Source of the DNA: Streptomyces sp. ISL-36 | GTDB taxonomy: Bacteria > Actinomycetota > Actinomycetes > Streptomycetales > Streptomycetaceae | Assembly (NCBI RefSeq): GCF_018614205.1 | Contig: NZ_JAGGOS010000063.1 | Coordinates: 1-47,965 of the forward strand | Direction of reading: 5' to 3' | DNA length: 47,965 bases | Shown here: positions 42,392 through 47,965 of the stretch, one piece after another | How the letters are laid out: each line of letters opens with the position of its first letter | Numbering within the stretch: position 1 is the first letter of the stretch | Translations under genes and position numbers: made by a program | Notes under the pieces: model-generated | Told to the model about the DNA's origin: nothing | Seen by the model: only the letters and a program-made list of their open reading frames with translations | The model's database searches: none

Positions 42392-43372
42392 GTGGGTGGG
42401 ACGGACCCTACCGCCGACAACACCGTAGAGGCCGACGGCACCGACGACGCGTTGTACGTGCTGACGGCGGTGCTGCTGACGCCCGCGCAGTACCCGAGCG
42501 TCCTGGGCGACGACTACCCGGCGGCATGCGCGGCGCTGGAGCTCGAACCGTACGCCGAGGGGTACGGGCTCGTGCTCGGCCAGGACGGCGCGGGCGCCCG
42601 GTGGACCGTGATCGTCGACGACGTGTCGCTCGTCGCGGTGGCCATCGCCTCCTGGGACTGCGGGATGGAGTACGACCTCTCTCCCGACGAGCGCTCGGTC
42701 GTGGCCGCGCTCCCCGGCTGGCCTCTCGCCGTGGCCTCGGCCGCTCCCGGCCTTCCGGCCCCGCACGACCCGGAGCCGGAGGAGGGCGACCGTGCCCCGC
42801 TGGCCCCGCCGGCCGGCGATGGCTGGGGCCCCGCGCAGCGCCGTCTCGGCGCCGACGAGGTGGCCTTGCAGTGGGCGGCCTGGCGGGCCCAGATGGACGA
42901 GAGTGAGGCCGACGGAGCTGACGGCGGCGAGGGCGGCGAGGGCGGGCCGGGCCCCGAGGGTTCCGGCCCGGCCGAGGCGGATGGCGACGGCATCGGCGAC
43001 CGTCCGCACAGCCCGGTCGACCCGACCGGCCCGACCGGCGGCAACCGTCCGCACAGCCTGAGCGACCCGGCCGACCCCACCGGCGGCGACCGTCCGCACG
43101 ACCCGTACGACGGTGTCCGCCGCGCCCTCGCCGACCTGCGCGGCTACCTCGAGGAGGCGCCCCCTGTGGGCCGGGTCCGGTCGAGCTTCGCTGCCGGTGG
43201 GGCGCGGATGCTCCGCGCGGACGGCCCCGGCTGGTCCCTGGTGGCACGGACCGACGACATGGCCTTCGTCCTGCTGGACGACGAGCCCCGCGAAGTCCTC
43301 CCGGTCGCCCGAGGTCCCAAGCTGCCCGCCCTCCTGGAGGCCCTGGAGGCGATGGCGGTACGCCCCTCCTGA
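42392..43372 (+). CDS. hypothetical protein with a 15-residue repeat
   Basis: A 326-residue soluble protein. The N-terminal domain (ALYVLTAVLLTPAQYPSVLGDDYPAACAALELEP, then DVSLVAVAIASWDCGMEYDLSPDERSVVAALPGWPLAVA) and C-terminal domain (YDGVRRALADLRGYLEEAPPVGRV, DDMAFVLLDDEPREVLPV) flank an acidic, repetitive linker with three RPH(S/D) repeats. I recognise it only as a Streptomyces conserved hypothetical. GTG 42392 follows GGGGAGG by 5 bp; the in-frame TTG 42317 has no such support. Confidence 0.75.
   Translation: MGGTDPTADNTVEADGTDDALYVLTAVLLTPAQYPSVLGDDYPAACAALELEPYAEGYGLVLGQDGAGARWTVIVDDVSLVAVAIASWDCGMEYDLSPDERSVVAALPGWPLAVASAAPGLPAPHDPEPEEGDRAPLAPPAGDGWGPAQRRLGADEVALQWAAWRAQMDESEADGADGGEGGEGGPGPEGSGPAEADGDGIGDRPHSPVDPTGPTGGNRPHSLSDPADPTGGDRPHDPYDGVRRALADLRGYLEEAPPVGRVRSSFAAGGARMLRADGPGWSLVARTDDMAFVLLDDEPREVLPVARGPKLPALLEALEAMAVRPS
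42995..43100 (+). repeat. 45-bp period repeat inside the hypothetical gene
   Basis: ACCGTCCGCAC recurs at 42999, 43044 and 43089, exactly 45 bp apart, each followed by a related DP(T/A)-rich stretch. It encodes a 15-residue repeat (RPHS..DPTGPTGG) in the acidic linker. Confidence 0.8.
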
Positions 43373-43492
43373 CCCCGGGAGGCCACATGGGCCGGAGGTC
43401 CGAGGTGTGGTCCAGGACCATGGCCGCACGGAAGGGGTGCCCCGCACGATGGGCGGCGCACCCCCGCCCGTTCGTCCCACCGGAGGCCGTCC

Positions 43493-44875
43493 ATGCGCCC
43501 GTTCCGAGGCGTTCCGCTGCTCGTCGCGCTCCTGACGGGGCTGACCGTCGTCGGCCCCGCCAATCCGGCGGGGGCCGATCCCGCGCCGCCCGACCCCTGC
43601 GCGGCGCGGCACCGGATCCAGGTGCCCGGCGCGGAGCACCAGGAGTCCGTCTGTCTCGGTGATCTGACGACCGCGGGCCTCGCCGGCACGCCGTACACCG
43701 ACATGGCCGACCAGGCGGGCCTCTCCGCGAAGGGCACCAGGAATCCGTCCGGCGTGCCCGGTATCCAGGTCGACGGCTACTTCCCCGACGACTCTCGTCT
43801 CAACGCCACGCACGGCTGGGCCCACGACGCCCAGTTCGTGATCCGGCTGCCCGAGAACTGGAACGGCGGCCTGGTCGTCACCGGCGCTCCCGGCACCCGG
43901 CGCCAGTACTCCACCGACGCGCTCATCTCCGACCACGTCCTGGCCCAGGGCTTCGCCTACGCCGCCACCGACAAGGGGAACACCGGGCCGGACTTCTTCA
44001 CCGACGGACGTGAGGCCGGCGACGCGGTCGCCGAGTGGAACCGCCGGGTGACCGAGCTGACGCGGGCCGCCAAGAAGGCCGTACGGCAGCGTTACGGCCG
44101 GGCGCCCCACCGCACGTACATGACGGGCATCTCCAACGCCGGCTATCTGACCCGCTGGCAGCTGGAGAACCGTCCCGAGCTCTACGACGGCGGGGTCGAC
44201 TGGGAGGGGGTGCTGTGGACGACCCGGGGGCCCAACCTGCTGACGAGTCTGCCCGTGACCGTCGCCCGGTCGCTGGGGCGGGCGTCCGACGAGGACCTGA
44301 TCGACGCCGGTTTCGCACCGGGCTCACGGTTCCTGTGGCCGTACCACGAGAAGGCGTACTGGGGGCTGACCCAGAAGATCTTCCGGGCCGAGTTCGACCC
44401 GTCGTACGACCCGGGCTGCCCTGGTTCCACGGCCGGTTCGACGGTCGAGCAGATCCTGGCCGCCTGCGCCTCGGACGCCTCCTACGACTACACCGACCGT
44501 CCCGCGTCCGTGCGCAGGGCGGTCGAGAAGGTCGCGTTGACCGGCCGGATCGGGAAGCCGCTGATCACGCTCCACGGCGACCTCGACACGCTGCTGCCGA
44601 TCAAGACCGACTCCGATGTGTACGCGCGGATGATCGACGCACGGGGCCGGGGCGGGCTGCACCGTTATTACACGGTCCAGGACGGCACCCACACCGACGG
44701 TCTGTACGACACGTACCCGGAGCGGCTGCGTCCGATCCTGCCCTGCTACCGCTCGGCCTTCGTGGCGCTGACGCAGTGGGTCGAGGAGGGTACGGCGCCG
44801 CCCGCGGACCGGACGATCGCACGGCCGGCGGGCGGTGACGTGGTCAACTCCTGCGCACTGGAGCGGCGGAGCTGA
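43493..44875 (+). CDS. secreted alpha/beta-hydrolase, tannase or 3-hydroxybutyrate-oligomer-hydrolase-like
   Basis: A 460-residue exported esterase. Signal peptide VPLLVALLTGLTVVGPANPAGA, then an alpha/beta-hydrolase with oxyanion-region GGLVVTGAPGTRRQYS, nucleophile box TGISNAGY (Ser214) and a late catalytic His in VQDGTHTDGL, with LHGDLDTLLPI providing the acid. This pattern fits the tannase/feruloyl-esterase-like and D-3-hydroxybutyrate-oligomer hydrolase families. It ends 3 bp before the convergent MOSC stop. The 43373-43492 gap holds no gene. Could cooperate with the PHB depolymerase gene 30 kb away, but specificity is not resolved. Confidence 0.82.
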   Translation: MRPFRGVPLLVALLTGLTVVGPANPAGADPAPPDPCAARHRIQVPGAEHQESVCLGDLTTAGLAGTPYTDMADQAGLSAKGTRNPSGVPGIQVDGYFPDDSRLNATHGWAHDAQFVIRLPENWNGGLVVTGAPGTRRQYSTDALISDHVLAQGFAYAATDKGNTGPDFFTDGREAGDAVAEWNRRVTELTRAAKKAVRQRYGRAPHRTYMTGISNAGYLTRWQLENRPELYDGGVDWEGVLWTTRGPNLLTSLPVTVARSLGRASDEDLIDAGFAPGSRFLWPYHEKAYWGLTQKIFRAEFDPSYDPGCPGSTAGSTVEQILAACASDASYDYTDRPASVRRAVEKVALTGRIGKPLITLHGDLDTLLPIKTDSDVYARMIDARGRGGLHRYYTVQDGTHTDGLYDTYPERLRPILPCYRSAFVALTQWVEEGTAPPADRTIARPAGGDVVNSCALERRS

Positions 44876-44878
44876 CGC

Positions 44879-45421
44879 TCAGACCATCTCCAGGGGACGG
44901 TGCGGCTCGGCCGGCAGGTCGATCGTGATCGGGTCGCCGGGCCGCACCACACCGCCGGTCAGCACGATGCTCATGATCCCGGCCCGGCGGACGATCTGCC
45001 CGTTCTCGTCGCGGCCGAGGACCTGCTTGAGCAGTCCGTGCCGGAAGTTGTCGATCTGGGCGCAGGGGTTGCGCAGTCCCGTGACTTCCACGACCGCTTC
45101 GGCGCCGAGACGCAGCCGGGTGCCGGTCGGCAGGGCGAGCAGGTCGATTCCCCGCGTGGTGACGTTCTCGCCGAGGGCGCCCGGGGCGACCTCGAAGCCG
45201 GATCCGGCGACCTCGTCGAAGAGCTCCGCGTGGATGAGGTGCACCTGGCGCAGGTTCGGCACCGTCGGGTCCTTGGCCACGCGCGAGCGGTGCTTGACCG
45301 TGACGCCCGCGTGGACGTCCCCCTCCACGCCGAGCCCGGCCAGCAGCGTGATGCTGTCCCGGTTCGGCTTGGTGAACGAGTACTCGGCGTTGCTGCTGAC
45401 CGTCGTGACCGTCCCGCCCAT
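44879..45421 (-). CDS. MOSC-domain protein
   Basis: A 180-residue MOSC protein (molybdenum-cofactor-sulfurase C-terminal-like), proposed to carry a sulfur on a conserved Cys, here RNPC (Cys120). Other features are GVEGDVHAGVTVKHRSRV near 31-48, LRQVHLIHAELFDEV, GALGENVTTRGIDL and the C-terminal GGVVRPGDPITIDLP. The stand-alone YiiM-like proteins confer resistance to N-hydroxylated bases in other bacteria. ATG 45421. Convergent with the secreted esterase (3-bp gap). Confidence 0.92.
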   Translation of the reverse strand: MGGTVTTVSSNAEYSFTKPNRDSITLLAGLGVEGDVHAGVTVKHRSRVAKDPTVPNLRQVHLIHAELFDEVAGSGFEVAPGALGENVTTRGIDLLALPTGTRLRLGAEAVVEVTGLRNPCAQIDNFRHGLLKQVLGRDENGQIVRRAGIMSIVLTGGVVRPGDPITIDLPAEPHRPLEMV

Positions 45422-45493
45422 GACGCGGAACTCCCCTCTCCCGAACTGATGATCGCTTCCGACCCTATGCCACGTCTCTCGGCGACCCTCCGC

Positions 45494-45676
45494 TCAGCGG
45501 TTGAGTTCCTTCCGGGAGATCCGGCGCAGCCTGCGCCGCTGGCCCGGGTCCAGCGCCAGGTAGGCCACGGCGGGCACGCCGATCACCACGAGCAGTGACA
45601 TCCAGAACCCGATCAAGGGCATCAGGAGCAGGCCGACGGCCACTCCTCCGATCACCAGTTTGGTCCGTGCCGTCAT
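45494..45676 (-). CDS. small membrane protein
   Basis: A 60-residue protein with two hydrophobic segments (LVIGGVAVGLLLMPLIGFWM and SLLVVIGVPAVAYLAL) and a basic tail (GQRRRLRRISRKELNR). No family recognised. ATG 45676 follows AAGGAGG. It lies 37 bp downstream of the desaturase stop on the same strand, so it is probably co-transcribed. Confidence 0.7.
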   Translation of the reverse strand: MTARTKLVIGGVAVGLLLMPLIGFWMSLLVVIGVPAVAYLALDPGQRRRLRRISRKELNR

Positions 45677-45713
45677 GGGTGACGCCTCCTTCTCGGGGCC
45701 GGGTACGGAGCTG

Positions 45714-46814
45714 TCAGGCCGCCGTACGGAGCGGATCGCCGACCTCGTGCAGGTGGCTCAGCGCCTGCCGGTAGGACTCGACGAAACCGGTCTCTGTGTA
45801 CGGGATACCCAGTGTGCGGCAGTGCGCACGCACGGCGGGCTGCGCGAGGCGAAGATGCGGCCGGGGCATGCTCGGGAAGAGGTGGTGCTCGATCTGGTAG
45901 TTCAGCCCGCCGAGGAACCAGTCCGTCAGGGCGCCGGCGCGGATGTTCCGGGAGGTGAGCACCTGCCGGCGCAGATGGCCCCAGCTGTCGCCGTCCGGGT
46001 GGGCGTCGGGCATCTCCATGCCCTTGTGGTTGGGGGCGAAGGCCATGCCCAGGTGGAGCCCGAGGAGCATCTGGTGTATCAGGGCGAAGAGCAGCGCCTG
46101 GCCTACGGTGAGTGTGCTGAGCAGCAGGGCCGCGTAGCCGGCGACGTGGGCGAGCAGCAGGGCGCCCTCGACGAGCCGCTCGCGCCGGGACCGGTAGGGC
46201 CCGTCCTGGGAGAAGAGGGCCTGGAATCCGTACACCTTGAGGGCGATCCCCTCCAGGGTCGTCAGCGGGAAGAACAGCCATGCCTGGTGGCGGGTGAGCC
46301 ATCCGCGTACGCCGGTCCGGCCGGCCGTCTGGTGCGCGGCGAACACCAGGATGTCGGCCGCCACGTCCGGGTCCTTGTCCAGGTGGTTGGGGTTGGCGTG
46401 GTGGCGGTTGTGTTTGTCGTTCCACCATTCCTGGCTCATGCCGAGCAGGAGGTTGGCGTGGACGAGCTGGATGATCCGGTTCCGCCGCCGGTCGCCGCTG
46501 ATCTGCGCGTGGCCGGCGTCGTGTCCGACGAAGGCGGCGCGGGCGGAGAGCAGCGCGAGGGGGACGGCGAGGAGGAGCGCCCACCAGGACGGGCCGAGCA
46601 GGACGAGCCCCGCGGCGACGGCGGCGAGGCCGAGGAGGTTGACGGCCATGCCGCGTGCGTACCAGCCGGCCCGGCGTTCGAGCAGCCCCTGCTCCTTGAT
46701 GGTGCGCAGGAGTGGTGCGAACTCGCTGCCGCCGCCTCGCTTGGCGGGGGTCCTCCGATCCGGGGCCGTGAGCGTGGCGGTGGGCGCCGCGAGCGTGGCT
46801 GTGGCCTGGGGCAT
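45714..46814 (-). CDS. membrane fatty-acid desaturase
   Basis: A 366-residue acyl-lipid or acyl-CoA desaturase with the three histidine boxes: HDAGH (98-102), HNRHH (135-139) and QIEHH (about 315, in NYQIEHHLFPSMPR). The QxxHH third box is common in front-end and delta-6-type enzymes and in actinobacterial homologues. Four hydrophobic helices are present (residues 58-95 and 200-255). It introduces a double bond into membrane acyl chains, using iron and an electron donor not encoded here. ATG 46814; N-terminal 30 residues are Ala/Thr-rich. Confidence 0.93.
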   Translation of the reverse strand: MPQATATLAAPTATLTAPDRRTPAKRGGGSEFAPLLRTIKEQGLLERRAGWYARGMAVNLLGLAAVAAGLVLLGPSWWALLLAVPLALLSARAAFVGHDAGHAQISGDRRRNRIIQLVHANLLLGMSQEWWNDKHNRHHANPNHLDKDPDVAADILVFAAHQTAGRTGVRGWLTRHQAWLFFPLTTLEGIALKVYGFQALFSQDGPYRSRRERLVEGALLLAHVAGYAALLLSTLTVGQALLFALIHQMLLGLHLGMAFAPNHKGMEMPDAHPDGDSWGHLRRQVLTSRNIRAGALTDWFLGGLNYQIEHHLFPSMPRPHLRLAQPAVRAHCRTLGIPYTETGFVESYRQALSHLHEVGDPLRTAA

Positions 46815-47113
46815 GGCGGTCTCCGGTGTCCGTGGGCGAGGCCGGGCGCGGTCCGCCCCGACTTCCTCGAACCTACGGATCGGTGGTGGTGCGCAGCCAT
46901 GGCGTCACCCCCCGACGTCCTCGGGGGCCTGCCCGGGGGGGGTGGGGCTGCCTCCACCCCCGCCCCCGCCCCACGCCTCCGCCTCATGGTTTCGTCACGG
47001 GGTTTCGTCACGGGGCGGAGTGATCCAGGTCACGGGATTTCCATGGGCGGGAGGGAGGTCCGTTCGGGTACCCTCGGCCGCTCGGCCTCCAGTAGTCAAA
47101 TTTGAGGAATGCG
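46815..47113. other. divergent intergenic region with a 13-bp tandem repeat
   Basis: The 299-bp gap between the divergent desaturase and helicase genes has a homopurine/homopyrimidine block near 46935-46975 and a perfect head-to-tail repeat GGTTTCGTCACGG (46988-47000, 47001-47013), followed by a related GGTCACGG at 47028. No gene is supported. The repeat is a candidate regulator-binding site for either gene. Confidence 0.6.
46988..47013. repeat. perfect 13-bp direct repeat
   Basis: GGTTTCGTCACGG occurs twice with no spacer, at 46988-47000 and 47001-47013. A 13-bp step would place copies on different helical faces, which argues slightly against simple cooperative binding. Confidence 0.7.
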
Positions 47114-47965
47114 TTGTCGCTGTCGCTGACACCCGATGAACTCGCCCGCCACTCCGCTGTCTTCCTGCCTTCCGATCCGCCCCGCGCCGGGCGGATCGCC
47201 TTCTGGTCCCCGGAAGGGACTCCGGACGGAGCCACCCGCGGAGCCCCGGACGGAGGTACGCCGACAGCGGGCGCCGGGCGGACGCACGAACGGCCGACGG
47301 AGGCGCCGACTGACGTGTCGATGGACAAGCTGACGGTGGTGGCGGACGACGTCCGTCCGCACACCGTGCCCGCGCTCCTGCTGCCCGTACGGGAGGCCCT
47401 CCCGGCCCTCACCCGCGCCCGGTTCTCCACGAAGACCTCCCCCGCGGCCGCCTTCTGGGGCGCCGCCACCCTCTTCGCCCTGCACCTGGCGGCGAAGGGT
47501 CTGCTCCTGCCGGGCCTTACCGGCACCGACCGGGACGCCTGGCGCGCCGGTCCGCTGGGCCGCGAGGAACTGGCGGAGCTGCGGGCGCTCGCCGCTTCGA
47601 TGCCCCCGTCGGCCCACGCCGTACCCCTCGCCCAGGAAGGGGAGTTGCTCCTGCCCGAGCCTGAAGCGCTGCTGCGCGCCTTCGTGGACGCCGTCGTGGA
47701 CGGCCTGCCGCGTACGCCGGCCGCGCCGCTCGCCGCGGGCGGTCCCGCCTTCGCCGCCGACGCACCGCAGGAGCTGCCGGAGCAACGGGCATGGGCGGCG
47801 GACGTGGCGGCGGGCCACGACGCCGGAGTACGTCTCTCGCTGCGCGTCGAACTGCCCGGCCTGACCACACAGGAGGCCCCGGCCTTCCGCGCCGTACTCC
47901 AGATGCACAGCGTCAGCGACCCGGCCCTGGTCGCGGACGCGGCCGAGGTCTGGGCCGGATCCGGC
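47114..47965 (+). CDS. SNF2-type DEAD/DEAH helicase, N-terminal part (cut by window edge)
   Basis: An open frame runs from TTG 47114 (GAGGAA 6 bp upstream) to the last base: 284 codons without stop. The translation (SLTPDELARHSAVFLPSDPP, RIAFWSPEG, VALLLPVREALPALTRARFS-like stretch, SPAAAFWGAATLFALHLAAKGLLLPGLT, QMHSVSDPALVADAAEVWAG) resembles the N-terminal accessory region of Streptomyces SNF2 helicases, where a SNF2-associated domain precedes the ATPase. The helicase motifs themselves lie beyond the window, so the assignment rests on this region only. In-frame GTG 47315 and ATG 47321 are later starts and would lose conserved sequence. Confidence 0.65.
   Translation, partial: MSLSLTPDELARHSAVFLPSDPPRAGRIAFWSPEGTPDGATRGAPDGGTPTAGAGRTHERPTEAPTDVSMDKLTVVADDVRPHTVPALLLPVREALPALTRARFSTKTSPAAAFWGAATLFALHLAAKGLLLPGLTGTDRDAWRAGPLGREELAELRALAASMPPSAHAVPLAQEGELLLPEPEALLRAFVDAVVDGLPRTPAAPLAAGGPAFAADAPQELPEQRAWAADVAAGHDAGVRLSLRVELPGLTTQEAPAFRAVLQMHSVSDPALVADAAEVWAGSG

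Noticed and set aside
42191..44110. Long minus-strand frame opposite the hypothetical and esterase genes
   Set aside because: Antisense of two genes with clear Shine-Dalgarno sites and, for the esterase, a signal peptide and catalytic motifs.

Overview
The window is a stretch of chromosome from a high-GC actinomycete, almost certainly Streptomyces. The coding regions have near-saturated G/C third positions. The gene content is also typical of the genus: a conservon (CvnABCD), DUF6397 and DUF6328 proteins, an MHYT-domain protein, a CU044_2847/Trypco1 protein, and many GTG/TTG starts and leaderless-looking genes. I see no transposase, integrase, CRISPR array, rRNA or convincing tRNA.

Layout. 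0-4.3 kb: an M20 amidohydrolase, a DMT permease, a 5'-truncated MFS transporter read through into a cupin gene, and a RhiA-like Tat-exported protein interrupted by a stop codon just after its signal peptide. This is an eroding accessory patch. 4.6-11.3 kb: a 2064-residue secreted RHS/YD-repeat polymorphic toxin with a very basic C-terminal tip, followed by two small genes coupled to each other. 11.4-14.3 kb: a SnoaL-like protein under a MerR-type leaderless promoter, a TPR protein, and a secreted type-2 PHB depolymerase with a DNRLRE-like tail. 14.4-20.6 kb: a polyamine-type ABC importer (ATPase, lipoprotein, two permeases), divergent from a GntR/FadR regulator that overlaps a Cache-domain sensor gene. 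20.7-23.6 kb: a ClpC-like double AAA+ ATPase without an obvious ClpP-docking loop, convergent with a Trypco1 protein.

23.8-28.3 kb: an MBL hydrolase, an SRPBCC protein, a TetR regulator divergent from an FAD monooxygenase with two matching palindromic operators, a PadR regulator and a Bcp-type peroxiredoxin. 28.4-34.9 kb: a lipoprotein/I36 inhibitor pair, a candidate small RNA or attenuated leader, a polysaccharide deacetylase lipoprotein, a DUF6328 membrane protein, an ATP-dependent DNA ligase and DUF6397. 34.9-41.1 kb: a conservon with an additional CvnB-like roadblock gene, two perfect DnaA boxes, and an MHYT sensor. 41.2-48 kb: a methyltransferase, two hypothetical proteins, a secreted tannase/3HB-oligomer-hydrolase-like esterase, a MOSC protein, a small membrane protein, a fatty-acid desaturase and the start of a SNF2-type helicase cut by the window edge.

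How the genes fit together. The polyamine importer, GntR protein and Cache protein look like one uptake-and-sensing unit. CvnA-D, the second roadblock protein and the MHYT protein look like a signalling cluster. The RHS gene and the two small downstream genes are the best candidate for a new toxin/immunity module. All functions are read from motifs and remembered families; no search was run.
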